Positions 41,471 to 49,866 of a stretch of 52,699 bases of DNA are shown in pieces. The notes beneath the pieces are model-generated. The model saw only the letters and a program-made list of their open reading frames with translations. It was not told the DNA's origin and made no database searches. The stretch is taken from the NCBI RefSeq assembly GCF_003710915.1, contig NZ_RHHR01000040.1, positions 1 through 52,699 on the forward strand, given 5' to 3'. Both the position numbers and the translations under genes were made by a program. The first letter of the stretch is position 1. Every line of letters starts with the position of its first letter. The stretch is from Brevibacillus invocatus (GTDB lineage Bacteria; Bacillota; Bacilli; Brevibacillales; Brevibacillaceae).

Positions 41471-42685
41471 ATGCATCTGTTAAAGCATCCCGTCTTTCTC
41501 CGTCTATATCTCGCACACATCGTTCATATCATTGGAAACGAGTTTACGTTTATCGCAGTGGTCGGACTTCTTCATGACCTGAGCGGCTCCGGACTTTCTT
41601 TTGCGGCGGGTACTGTTTTTCGGCAGGTGCCCTACGTCCTGACCAGCATTGTTTCCGGGCCATTGCTGGAAAACTGGAACAAAAAACGCGTCATGCTAGT
41701 GGTTAATCTGTTGAGGGGGATTCTTGTCAGCCTCTTTTTCTTCATCACTTCGGCTTCTTATTTGTGGGTGGCCTTTTTGCTCTTGATTTTGGTCAACATC
41801 TGCAGTGCATTTTTCCAGCCAGCGATGCAAGTGGCTATCGTCAATTCGGTGGAAGAAAAGGATCGATTATCGGCAAATTCCTTACTGCAAGGTACGACCT
41901 CCTTCCTGATTATTGTTTGCCAGGGGATCGCAGCTGTACTCGTCTTTCTCTTTTCTTACCGGTACAATTTTTTGTTGGATGCAGCGTGCTATTTTATATC
42001 GTTACTCATTTTGCTTCGTTTGCCGTCAATGCTAAACGAATCGCTTCAACGAGCATCCACCAGCTTCCTGGTTCGTTTAAAAGAAGGATTCCAATACATC
42101 GGCCAGCAGGGAGAAATCACGAGAGTCATTCTGTATCAGATGGCAGAGCGGATTTGTGCGGCGTATTACATCATGCTGATGTTTTACATCTTGCAGGAGA
42201 GAGGACAAGGGCTGTACGTCTTCGGCTTGCTGGATATTCCACTCGGACTGGGCGGCGTTTTGGCTGGAATCATTGCAGCCAAGCTGGCGGACCGTTATCC
42301 GGATAGCAAGCTTTCTATCGTCCAGGGCTGGGCTCTGGTAGCGATGGGGATCTGTATTTATGGCGTTTTCCATATCCAACCACTGCTCGGGATAGCTGTC
42401 GTCATCCTGTTTTGTGCATTCGCGTCGTTTATCTCCTCAATCCTCTCAGTTACGAAGCTTCAACGATTGACCGACCCAGATTTTTTGGCACGTGTTTTCT
42501 CGATTCGCGAGATGGCGACGATGGGCAGCTTCTCCGTAAGCTGTCTGATTCTAGGCTTCGGTGCCGAAAAAGCGGGGAGTGCTGTCACCTCGGGATGGTT
42601 GGCGGTATTTGGGATCGTAGCGGGAGCAGTCTGGCTTTGGAGTCACAGTCGTTTGCAAAAGAGAAAAGAGACACAGGTATCCTGA
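41471..42685 (+). CDS. MFS exporter (MFS_3 type)
   Basis: A 404-residue, 12-helix transporter: 'HPVFLRLYLAHIVHIIGNEF', 'GPLLENWNKKRVMLVVNLLR', 'FFQPAMQVAIVNSVEEKDRL', and 'DPDFLARVFSIREMATMGSF'. It has the same group signature as its two neighbours. It is divergent from the ArsR regulator, so the TGAACG sites may control it too. The ribosome binding site (GAGAGGTT) is some 12 bases from the ATG. Substrate unknown. Confidence 0.82.
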   Translation: MHLLKHPVFLRLYLAHIVHIIGNEFTFIAVVGLLHDLSGSGLSFAAGTVFRQVPYVLTSIVSGPLLENWNKKRVMLVVNLLRGILVSLFFFITSASYLWVAFLLLILVNICSAFFQPAMQVAIVNSVEEKDRLSANSLLQGTTSFLIIVCQGIAAVLVFLFSYRYNFLLDAACYFISLLILLRLPSMLNESLQRASTSFLVRLKEGFQYIGQQGEITRVILYQMAERICAAYYIMLMFYILQERGQGLYVFGLLDIPLGLGGVLAGIIAAKLADRYPDSKLSIVQGWALVAMGICIYGVFHIQPLLGIAVVILFCAFASFISSILSVTKLQRLTDPDFLARVFSIREMATMGSFSVSCLILGFGAEKAGSAVTSGWLAVFGIVAGAVWLWSHSRLQKRKETQVS

Positions 42686-42690
42686 TCGTC

Positions 42691-42727
42691 AAAACCCCTT
42701 TCTACGGTGATGCAGAAAGGGGTTTTT
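42691..42727 (+). terminator. Terminator
   Basis: AAAACCCCTTTC (42691-42702) pairs with GAAAGGGGTTTTTT. Confidence 0.85.
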
Positions 42728-42781
42728 TATGGAGAGGGCTTCTAAAGAAGATTGTGCAAAAGCTATTAATATATATAATAG

Positions 42782-42810
42782 TTGAATAAGTATGATAATG
42801 ATTCTATAAT
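42782..42810 (+). promoter_or_regulatory. SigA promoter with overlapping Fur-box-like sequence
   Basis: TTGAAT (42782-42787), 17 bases, perfect TATAAT (42805-42810). TGATAATGATTCTAT at 42793-42807 matches the Fur 15-mer TGATAATNATTATCA at all but three positions, so repression by iron is plausible. Confidence 0.6.
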
Positions 42811-42843
42811 GATGGAGACAGCTGGTAATAAGGAGCGTTTTAC

Positions 42844-44169
42844 ATGAAGGAATTGTGGAAGCAGAGGCCCTTTCGCTGGTATTGGCTGGGGCTGTTTTTA
42901 TCCGGGTTAGGCGACCAGATGGGATGGATGGCTCTGAGCTGGTATGTGATGGAGCGAACCCAATCCTCTGTAGCGATGGGCGGGATCATCATGGCGTATA
43001 TGCTGCCAGCTGTGTTCGCCGGTTTGGTTGCGGGTGTTTTGCTAGATCGCTATGATCGCAGAAAGCTGATTGTCGTCGATAACATCGGACGCAGTCTGAT
43101 TTTTCTAGGGCTTGTACTTCTGCTTGCCATGGAAGTGATTCCGTTGTACTTCGTCTACATACTCGTTGTCTTAGCGGGTATGTTATCTCCACTTAGTTCA
43201 GCGGGTGCCCAGACCTTGCTGCCCAGATTGGTGCCCAAAAAGGAACTGCTGGTTAAAGCGAATGGTGTGATGGAGAGTCAATGGCAGATAGTCTACATGT
43301 TGGGCCCGGCTGTCGCTGGTGTCCTGATCGGCTGGATCGGACCAGCTAATGTCCTGATTCTGGACGCAATCGGCCTCCTCATTTGTGCATTTTGCTTCTC
43401 TCGTCTGCCCAGGCAGCTCGTTGGCAGACAGGAGCCATCTGGGGCAGCCGAAACGAAGGCGGGTCAAGTGGGGCCCTTTTTACGCTCCCTCTGGACGGAT
43501 ATGCGTACGGGGTATCGCTATTTGTTTGGACGCAAGCAGATGCTGATGCTGGTCATCTTCACGTTCTTGTTCAATATGGGATACGGCCCAGTCGAGGTAG
43601 CGCTGCCCTTGTATGCCAATCAGAATTTGGAGGCAGGAGCTGTCGGGCTCGGCATGCTCTGGTCTGCTTTGGCTGTTGGTGCGCTGCTCGGCTCCCTGCT
43701 GTTTACCTCAATTCGCTGGAAGGTTTCAACTGGGGTGACGCTAGGCGGAATCATTGTGATCTGGGGCTTGGCAACATTGCCGTTAGCTTTTTTTACTCGG
43801 CTGGAGATCGCTATGCTTGCGATGGGGATAGCGGGCTTGAGCTTTTCACCCTACAACATCATCTACCGCAGTTACCTGCAAAGGGAAGTACCTGACGAGC
43901 TGTTGGGTCGGGTCATGACCAGTATTCGCACGATCACGGGTACGGGAATGCCGGCAGGAGCGGCCGTCTGTGGTGTGCTGATCCCATTAATGGGAGTCCA
44001 AGGACTTCTTGGTGCAGGAGCGGCCGCCTGTGTGGTGATTGGAATTGTTGCTCTTGGGTTGTTGCGGGGGTTGGATCGCGCATCACTTGCGATTGATCAG
44101 GGGAGCAGCGATGCGCTTCATCCAGTTGGGCAGAAGGGCATAGAGCTTGGAGAGGAGCGAAAGCCGTAG
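42844..44169 (+). CDS. MFS exporter (EntS/MFS_3 type), possibly iron-regulated
   Basis: A 441-residue, 12-helix member of the EntS-like group: 'FRWYWLGLFLSGLGDQMGWM', 'GVLLDRYDRRKLIVVDNIGR', 'GAQTLLPRLVPKKELLVKAN', 'EVPDELLGRVMTSIRTITGT'. Close relatives include siderophore exporters. A promoter carrying a Fur-like box makes export of a siderophore or metallophore a reasonable guess, but this is inference. Strong AAGGAG before the ATG. Its last 87 bases overlap the convergent SDR gene. Confidence 0.85.
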   Translation: MKELWKQRPFRWYWLGLFLSGLGDQMGWMALSWYVMERTQSSVAMGGIIMAYMLPAVFAGLVAGVLLDRYDRRKLIVVDNIGRSLIFLGLVLLLAMEVIPLYFVYILVVLAGMLSPLSSAGAQTLLPRLVPKKELLVKANGVMESQWQIVYMLGPAVAGVLIGWIGPANVLILDAIGLLICAFCFSRLPRQLVGRQEPSGAAETKAGQVGPFLRSLWTDMRTGYRYLFGRKQMLMLVIFTFLFNMGYGPVEVALPLYANQNLEAGAVGLGMLWSALAVGALLGSLLFTSIRWKVSTGVTLGGIIVIWGLATLPLAFFTRLEIAMLAMGIAGLSFSPYNIIYRSYLQREVPDELLGRVMTSIRTITGTGMPAGAAVCGVLIPLMGVQGLLGAGAAACVVIGIVALGLLRGLDRASLAIDQGSSDALHPVGQKGIELGEERKP

Positions 44170-44862
44170 GGGCATCGCTACCTCAGGCTGTCTTTTATCT
44201 ACGGCTATTAGGATGCGCTCTGCTGTTTGCTCGGGTGTCAGCAGGTAGCGACTGATCTTGCTGCGATAAACACCCGTGTGATCAGCTCTATCCAAAAAAG
44301 GAGTATCAATGGGCCCTGGCATGGCACAGGTGACGTGTACGCCTGTGTCAGCGAGTTCATGGCGGAGGCCTTCACTAAAGCGAATGACAGCTGCTTTGCT
44401 TGCGGCATAAACGGCAGCTTTCGCAGTGGCCACCTGTCCGGCCAGCGATGCGACGTTGACGATATGCCCGGATCTGGTTTGCAGCATCATGGGTAAGAAG
44501 GCACGTGTCAGATACATCACGCCCGCGATATTCGTATGGAGAGTTTCTTCCAATTCCTCCAGACGCATGTCGGTTAGCGGGGTGAAGACAGCAGTGCCTG
44601 CGTTATTGTATAAAACCTCGCATCGCCCAAAGCGTACCTGCACCCATGCAGCAAAATGGCGTACGGCATCATTGCTGCTTACGTCCAAGGGGTGGACATG
44701 CAACCGCTCGTGGGACGAAAATTGCTGAGTCAATGCATCTAAGGCTTCTGGACGGCGGCCGGTGGCAATGACCAGATCGCCTTTTTCCAGATGAAGACGG
44801 GTGAGGGCACGCCCCAATCCTCCGGTGGCTCCTGTAATCACGACAATTCGGGGAGAAGTCAT
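44083..44862 (-). CDS. Short-chain dehydrogenase/reductase (SDR)
   Basis: A 259-residue classical SDR. The cofactor motif is 'VVITGATGGLGRALTRLH' at the N-terminus, followed by 'IATGRRPEALD' favouring NADP, then 'LYNNAGTAVFTPLTD' and the catalytic 'VNVASLAGQ...YAASKAAVIRFSEGL' (Ser, Tyr-x-x-x-Lys). The tail is basic. Substrate unknown. I prefer the ATG at 44862 (GGAG upstream at a longish distance); the frame extends 17 codons further. Its 3' end overlaps the convergent MFS gene by 87 bases. Confidence 0.82.
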   Translation of the reverse strand: MTSPRIVVITGATGGLGRALTRLHLEKGDLVIATGRRPEALDALTQQFSSHERLHVHPLDVSSNDAVRHFAAWVQVRFGRCEVLYNNAGTAVFTPLTDMRLEELEETLHTNIAGVMYLTRAFLPMMLQTRSGHIVNVASLAGQVATAKAAVYAASKAAVIRFSEGLRHELADTGVHVTCAMPGPIDTPFLDRADHTGVYRSKISRYLLTPEQTAERILIAVDKRQPEVAMPLRLSLLSKLYALLPNWMKRIAAPLINRK

Positions 44863-45013
44863 AGGTGGCAGGGTCTCCTTTTTTTGGTCGATGGGAATAG
44901 TTAAACACGTCATCGCTTCATTCGTCTATGCAGTTGGCTTTCATGCCTGCACGGGTTTGGCAAGTATAAGCTCGCACATTGAGGTGAAGGATAGCCCCTA
45001 GGGGGTGAATCGT

Positions 45014-45247
45014 ATGCCGCAAGTAAACTGTAGCGTGGCAAACTGTGAATACTGGGCACAGGGAAACAAGTGCAGCGCCGACGAGATTTTGGTTGAGATC
45101 GACGCACATGCACAACAAAACCTCAGAGTAGAATTTGCTGGTGAGTATGGTCAAGGCAGCAGCACTGATACTAACCACCAGGATACAGCCAAACATTCCT
45201 CCGAAACCTGTTGCCTGACGTTCAAGCCGAAGTCTCAGGAGAAGTAG
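45014..45247 (+). CDS. DUF1540-domain cysteine-rich protein
   Basis: A 77-residue protein with the DUF1540 pattern 'VNCSVANCEYWAQGNKCSAD' (three cysteines) and 'ETCCLTFKP' near the end with two more. Such small proteins of Firmicutes probably bind metal and are of unknown function; some are spore-linked. ATG 45014 with GGGGGTGA upstream, followed by a terminator. Confidence 0.78.
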   Translation: MPQVNCSVANCEYWAQGNKCSADEILVEIDAHAQQNLRVEFAGEYGQGSSTDTNHQDTAKHSSETCCLTFKPKSQEK

Positions 45248-45251
45248 TAAG

Positions 45252-45290
45252 AAAAGACGTATCCGCCTATTTGGGTGAGATACGTCTTTT
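45252..45290. terminator. Terminator
   Basis: AAAAGACGTATC (45252-45263) pairs with GATACGTCTTTT (45279-45290). It works both ways and ends the convergent HAD gene as well. Confidence 0.8.
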
Positions 45291-45312
45291 ACTGTGAAAA
45301 ACGTCCATGTAT

Positions 45313-45912
45313 CTACCCTCTTAGGCTGTAGGACGCTTTGGGAAACAGGCTTTGCATCATGCTATTCACTTCTTCCCAGGTATGGACCCGATGAATTCGC
45401 TCGGGCAGGGTTCCCTGGTTATAGGGCGTATCAAACAGAAACACGGGGATCTCCAATGCATCTGACAATTGCAGGGCATTTTCCAGACGATCCTCCAGAA
45501 AAAGGTCTACATCCCACTTGCGTGCTGAAGAAAGCTTGTCGTGGGAACCGATCAAATCCACTTCATGGTAGGGGATTTCGTACCTGGAAAACCAGTTCAA
45601 TGTCACATCGAGATGCCGGTATTCCCGTGCACTGATGTAAACAAGCTTGTGCTTTTGATGCCAAAGCCTTAATATCTGATCGGCTGTCCCGTGTACAGGT
45701 GCCTCGTCGTAAAGCCGCTCGCCGTACTGATCGAGCCAGATGGCAAACTCTTCATCCGTAATATTGTAAACATTGGCCAAGTTGTACTCGAAACAGTCTT
45801 CATATCGTAAATTTCTGCCAAAGCTTTCATTCATGAGCGGTACAATACTGCTTGGTGAGGTTACTGTACCGTCAATATCAATGCCAATCGTTAGGACTTT
45901 CTCTGATTTCAT
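45313..45912 (-). CDS. HAD-superfamily nucleotidase (5'-deoxyribonucleotidase-like)
   Basis: A 199-residue HAD-fold hydrolase. Motif I is 'LTIGIDIDGTVTSP' (catalytic Asp-x-Asp), motif II 'LVYISAREYRHLDVT', motif III/IV 'LIGSHDK' and 'DVDLFLEDRLENALQL'. Length and motifs fit the 5'(3')-nucleotidase type C group, which dephosphorylates nucleoside monophosphates. The actual substrate is uncertain. Confidence 0.8.
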   Translation of the reverse strand: MKSEKVLTIGIDIDGTVTSPSSIVPLMNESFGRNLRYEDCFEYNLANVYNITDEEFAIWLDQYGERLYDEAPVHGTADQILRLWHQKHKLVYISAREYRHLDVTLNWFSRYEIPYHEVDLIGSHDKLSSARKWDVDLFLEDRLENALQLSDALEIPVFLFDTPYNQGTLPERIHRVHTWEEVNSMMQSLFPKASYSLRG

Positions 45913-46008
45913 CCTCTCGCCTCCCGTTTAAATTGTACACCCTCAGCAGAGAATAAGGCTACTTCCTTCACCAACAAATCCTTTTCCATTAAAGGGGCTG
46001 AGCATGCC

Positions 46009-46587
46009 ATGACGGACCAGGAAGAACGTATGACTGCGAAGCGTAAGGAAGATACCGGTTTTTCTGAGACGGTGGATCTGCACGATACGGAGATTGCTGC
46101 CGATACGTGGACTCGCGCCGCATTGTCGGATGATACTTCTGCTCCCAAGCGGAAAATCGAGTACGATCCGTATACACAGACAGAACGCTACACAGGTGAA
46201 CTGGATGGTGAAGAAGTAGCGTATTCCGAGCAGACGGAAGAGGAGAGTCGGCCTACGAAGCACTTTACCGCTCGTGGGGTACACGACGCCGACGTCGAGA
46301 CGGCGGCCGAAATCGCTGAACCGATTCGTGGACGGACGCGCCAGTCGGATGATGAAGACATCGATGGCAGCCCACAAAGTGGAGCCAGCGGTGTCGGCGT
46401 TACGGGACTGGTGCTGTCTATCCTCTCACTCTTCATGTGGCCGTACCTGCTGGGAATCGTGGGAATCGTGCTTGGTATTATTGCGTATCGCCGCGATGCG
46501 AGAACGTTGGGTGGATGGGCAATAGCCATTGGCGTTATCGGGATCTTGGGTGCCTTGGTCATTTACCCGTACTTTACGACGCGATAA
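46009..46587 (+). CDS. DUF4190-like small membrane protein with acidic N-terminus
   Basis: A 192-residue protein. The first 125 residues are polar and acidic with 'SETVDLHDTEIAADTW' and no hydrophobic stretch. The C-terminal 65 residues form two membrane helices ('GLVLSILSLFMWPYLLGIVG', 'GGWAIAIGVIGILGALVIYP') around 'ILGIIAYRRDARTLG', the DUF4190 layout. Function unknown. AAAGGGG lies about 13 bases before the ATG, a long spacing. Confidence 0.7.
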   Translation: MTDQEERMTAKRKEDTGFSETVDLHDTEIAADTWTRAALSDDTSAPKRKIEYDPYTQTERYTGELDGEEVAYSEQTEEESRPTKHFTARGVHDADVETAAEIAEPIRGRTRQSDDEDIDGSPQSGASGVGVTGLVLSILSLFMWPYLLGIVGIVLGIIAYRRDARTLGGWAIAIGVIGILGALVIYPYFTTR

Positions 46588-46609
46588 CCATTAGCCACGT
46601 TTCCGGGAA

Positions 46610-46641
46610 AAGCCTCTCCACTTAGCTGGAGGGGTTTTTTT
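46610..46641. terminator. Terminator
   Basis: CCTCTCCA (46613-46620) pairs with TGGAGGGG (46627-46634), then TTTTTTT. Confidence 0.8.
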
Positions 46642-47171
46642 CATTGATAGAAAGCAGAAACAAAAGGCGTAATCGCAGCCGTCACGGCTTGCTCGAATAC
46701 ATCAGCACGCTTGATCCGCCCGTCTGTCAACAAGGCATAAGCGCCTCCCTGCTGATTGCTGCCGGTCGTATTCCCCCACTCATCGATTACGGTACGCAGT
46801 TCAATTCCTTCGCGCACGATACGTTCTGCAGCCTGTCTGGGAATCGGAAAGCTGAGACCTTTTCCGACATACAGCGACTCGCCATTCCAGGCAGCACATA
46901 TGGAGATTAAATACCACTGCTGTGTAAAGCGATCATCGTACATCAGTCCGCCTTCCAGACCGAGCCCGATGTCGTTGCCAGGCATTTGAGCGAGTACCGC
47001 TTTCGCACGATTGATCGCTCCTTGTACAGTCTCTTCCTCGGAAAGAGGCTGATCGGATACTCCTGAAGGAACGGATAGACAGGCAGGCTCTGCACCGGTA
47101 GCTTGTACCACTGCTAATTTTTTGGCTGCGTTGGTCGTTCCCAAGGCATAGCGGAACTGGGAAATATCCAT
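46641..47171 (-). CDS. DUF84-family (inosine/xanthosine triphosphatase-like) protein
   Basis: A 176-residue protein of the DUF84/YjjX family: 'YALGTTNAAKKLAVVQATGA', 'VPSGVSDQPLSEEETVQGAINRA' region near residue 40, 'DIGLGLEGGLMYD' near 67 and 'GSNQQGGAYALLTDGRIKR' near 140. Relatives hydrolyse non-canonical purine nucleoside triphosphates (ITP/XTP). Start ATG with AAGGAGCAAG. Confidence 0.8.
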   Translation of the reverse strand: MDISQFRYALGTTNAAKKLAVVQATGAEPACLSVPSGVSDQPLSEEETVQGAINRAKAVLAQMPGNDIGLGLEGGLMYDDRFTQQWYLISICAAWNGESLYVGKGLSFPIPRQAAERIVREGIELRTVIDEWGNTTGSNQQGGAYALLTDGRIKRADVFEQAVTAAITPFVSAFYQ

Positions 47172-47307
47172 ATCAACTTGCTCCTTTATTTGCTTGTTAG
47201 GGAGTAGTATACCATTACATCGAATTTCCCACGAAGGTTGACCAATGTGTTAAGATAATTCTTACAAACATAAGCGACCTAAACAGGGAAAAAAGAGGAG
47301 TAGAGGA

Positions 47308-48171
47308 ATGAAGTTTACGAAAATGCATGGATTGGGCAACGACTATGTATACGTCAACTGTTTTGAGGAAGATTTATGCAGTGTAGATCTTCCCGAACTG
47401 GCACGGCGGGTAAGCGATCGTCATTTCGGGATTGGCGGCGATGGGCTTATTTTGATTCTTCCCTCGGAGCGGGCGGATTTTCGCATGCGCGTGTTCAACA
47501 ATGACGGCAGTGAAGCGAAAAACTGCGGTAACGGCCTGCGCTGCGTAAGCAAATATGTCTACGACCACGGATTGACCTCCAAACAGACATTTACCGTAGA
47601 AACACTGGGCGGGATCGTGACACCGATCGTGTATCCTGGCGAAGATGGAAAAGTGGAGCAGATCAGCATTGACATGGGCGAGCCACGTTTTGAGCGTTCT
47701 GCGATTCCGATGACGGGCATTCCGGAAGAACAGGCTGTGGAGGAAGTCATTGAGGTCGAAGATGTGACGTTCACGATGACAGCGGTTTCGATGGGGAATC
47801 CACATGCAGTCATTTTCATGGATGAAGTAAATGAAGAGGAAGTCCGTCTCTATGGTCCGAAAATTGAGTTTCACGAATGGTTTCCCGAGAGGACGAACGT
47901 CGAGTTTATTCAAATCGAAAATCGCCAGGAAATCCATTTTCGGGTTTGGGAACGCGGGACAGGTGTAACCCTTGCCTGTGGAACAGGTGCATGTGCTGCA
48001 GTAGTGGCAGCCTGTCTAAGCGGAAAGACGGATCGAAAAGTGACCGTCCATCTTGCTGGTGGAGATCTGTTTATTGAGTGGCGGGAGTCCGACAATCGCG
48101 TCATCATGACAGGACCAGCGACGGAAGTGTTTTCCGGTGTCTATCTGGACGCGATGCCTCGAAAATCTTGA
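47308..48171 (+). CDS. dapF: Diaminopimelate epimerase
   Basis: A 287-residue DapF. It opens 'MKFTKMHGLGNDYVYVNCF'; the two catalytic cysteines lie in 'GSEAKNCGNGLRCVSKYVYD' (near residue 75) and 'VTLACGTGACAAVVA' (near 220), with 'SMGNPHAVIF' between. It interconverts LL- and meso-diaminopimelate for lysine and peptidoglycan synthesis. A stand-alone gene here, with AGGAGTAGAGG before the start and a hairpin after. Confidence 0.95.
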   Translation: MKFTKMHGLGNDYVYVNCFEEDLCSVDLPELARRVSDRHFGIGGDGLILILPSERADFRMRVFNNDGSEAKNCGNGLRCVSKYVYDHGLTSKQTFTVETLGGIVTPIVYPGEDGKVEQISIDMGEPRFERSAIPMTGIPEEQAVEEVIEVEDVTFTMTAVSMGNPHAVIFMDEVNEEEVRLYGPKIEFHEWFPERTNVEFIQIENRQEIHFRVWERGTGVTLACGTGACAAVVAACLSGKTDRKVTVHLAGGDLFIEWRESDNRVIMTGPATEVFSGVYLDAMPRKS

Positions 48172-48197
48172 CATGTACAAGCATACAGAGAAACAAA

Positions 48198-48248
48198 AAC
48201 AGCGTGATGCCAGCTCCTGAATTTGAGCTGAGTGTCACGCTGTTGATA
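48198..48248. terminator. Bidirectional terminator between dapF and a small gene
   Basis: AACAGCGTGA (48198-48207) pairs with TCACGCTGTT (48235-48244), with an inner CAGCTC/GAGCTG stem. T-rich text follows on the minus strand. Confidence 0.7.
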
Positions 48249-48266
48249 TTTGTGTACGCTTAAACA

Positions 48267-48416
48267 TTACCCGTTGTACATTTCGTTAAGATAGGCAACT
48301 TCTGATCGATGGTATAAGGGCGTATTTTTTTTGTTCATCTTGGCTAGTTCGGCTTGCAGTTTTTTTATCTCTGCTTCCATTTTGGTGATTTTTTCTTGCA
48401 TGGCTTGAGTTGTCAT
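48267..48416 (-). CDS. Small coiled-coil protein of 49 residues
   Basis: ATG at 48416 with AGGAGAGAAC upstream and TAA at 48267-48269 encode 49 residues. The first 30 are a heptad-like coiled coil ('MQEKITKMEAEIKKLQAELA'), ending 'YHRSEVAYLNEMYNG'. The pattern recalls the size of small Spo0E-like or anti-sigma peptides but no SQELD motif is present. I do not recognise the family. Lies convergent to dapF. Confidence 0.65.
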   Translation of the reverse strand: MTTQAMQEKITKMEAEIKKLQAELAKMNKKNTPLYHRSEVAYLNEMYNG

Positions 48417-48689
48417 GGTTGTTCTCTCCTAAGTTGTTTTTATCTAAATTTATTGACTATTCTAAAGAAAGCGATCAATGAAGTAAAGAGCCTATTTATG
48501 GATGTAAGCGGTTACTTCGTGAAAGAAATGTGAACAACCGCTCAATCGATGGATAAAATTGGCTATTTGTGCGGAGAAAGGTGGGGAAAATAAGTATACA
48601 GACTGCTTTTTCGCTATATGTGATCGGGGAAAAGTCGTGTTATGATGAAGCGAAGACTAGGGCACATGCCCTCAGGAAGGTGTGGACTA

Positions 48690-49856
48690 GTGATTTATTT
48701 GGACAACAGTGCGACTACCCGTCCTCATCCGCAAGTCATTGAGACGATGAGCCGGGCGATGGCAAGCTATTATGGCAATCCCTCTTCCCTGCACCGCAAA
48801 GGCTTGGAAGCAGAAAGCGTGCTCAAGCAGGCCAGAGAAGTTGCCGCCAAGTATCTTGGATGCAAGCCAGGAGAAGTCATTTTTACTTCAGGCGGCACGG
48901 AGAGCAATAATGCGGCAATAAAAGGCGTTGCCTTCCAATATCAAGGTAGAGGAAAACATATCATTACTACGCAGGTGGAACATCCGGCTGTTTTTGATGT
49001 TTGCAAGCAGCTCGAATCGATGGGCTTCACAGTGACCTATGTGCCTGTCGATCATGAAGGTCGGGTCAGACTGGAGGATGTTCAGCAGGCGATGCGTCCT
49101 GATACGATTTTGGTATCGGTGATGCATGTGAACAACGAGCTGGGCACGATTCAACCAGTTGCGGAGATCGGCAAGTGGCTGAAGCAGTTTCCAAAGGTTC
49201 TTTTCCATGTCGATGCCGTTCAAGGAATTGGAAAGGTACCGTTGAAGCTCAAGGATTCAGGGATTGATCTGCTGAGTGTGTCCGCCCACAAATTTTATGG
49301 CCCGCGAGGCGTAGGCATTCTCTTTAAAAGAGAAGGATTGATCATACAGCCTCTTCTGATGGGTGGTGGCCAGGAAGCTGGGGTTCGTTCCGGGACTGAG
49401 AATCTGCCGGCAATCGCAGGATTGGCCAAGGCCATCCGCATCTTGGAGGAACTGGGCTCGGTAGAAACGGTACGATTGCAGCGTTTGCTGGAGCAGCTGC
49501 GAGAAGGGATTTCCCAAATTGAAGGCTGTCAGGTGAACACGCCAAAGTCAGGCGTAGCGCCACACATCATGAATCTGTCGGTGCCTGGCGTGAAGGCAGA
49601 GGTCTTGCTGCATGCGTTAGAGGAGCGGGGATTTTACGTTTCCACGAAATCTGCATGCTCGTCGAAGGCAAATGAGCCGAGTCGAGTCCTTATGGCGATC
49701 GGCATTGAAGCAGAGTGTGCGCTGTCGTCGCTGCGGATTAGTCTGGGCCGTGAAAATACGGCAGACGAGGTTAACCAGTTTGTTGCAGCCTTGCGAGAGT
49801 GTGTGAAAAGCCTGCGTGCTTACATGAAGACGGAAACAAAAAGCGTAACTAGATAA
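48690..49856 (+). CDS. nifZ: Cysteine desulfurase (NifS/NifZ family)
   Basis: A 388-residue pyridoxal-phosphate enzyme. 'MIYLDNSATTRPHPQVIE' begins the protein; 'FTSGGTESNNAAIKG', the PLP-lysine in 'LLSVSAHKFYGPRGVGILF' near residue 200, and the catalytic cysteine loop 'STKSACSSKANEPSRVL' near 325 are intact. It removes sulfur from cysteine and hands it to partners. The next gene is thiI, 10 bases downstream, as for the dedicated NifZ-ThiI pair of B. subtilis, so the likely output is 4-thiouridine in tRNA. I chose the GTG at 48690 with AGGAAGG upstream; the frame extends 16 codons before it. Confidence 0.92.
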   Translation: MIYLDNSATTRPHPQVIETMSRAMASYYGNPSSLHRKGLEAESVLKQAREVAAKYLGCKPGEVIFTSGGTESNNAAIKGVAFQYQGRGKHIITTQVEHPAVFDVCKQLESMGFTVTYVPVDHEGRVRLEDVQQAMRPDTILVSVMHVNNELGTIQPVAEIGKWLKQFPKVLFHVDAVQGIGKVPLKLKDSGIDLLSVSAHKFYGPRGVGILFKREGLIIQPLLMGGGQEAGVRSGTENLPAIAGLAKAIRILEELGSVETVRLQRLLEQLREGISQIEGCQVNTPKSGVAPHIMNLSVPGVKAEVLLHALEERGFYVSTKSACSSKANEPSRVLMAIGIEAECALSSLRISLGRENTADEVNQFVAALRECVKSLRAYMKTETKSVTR

Positions 49857-49866
49857 GGAGACAAGC

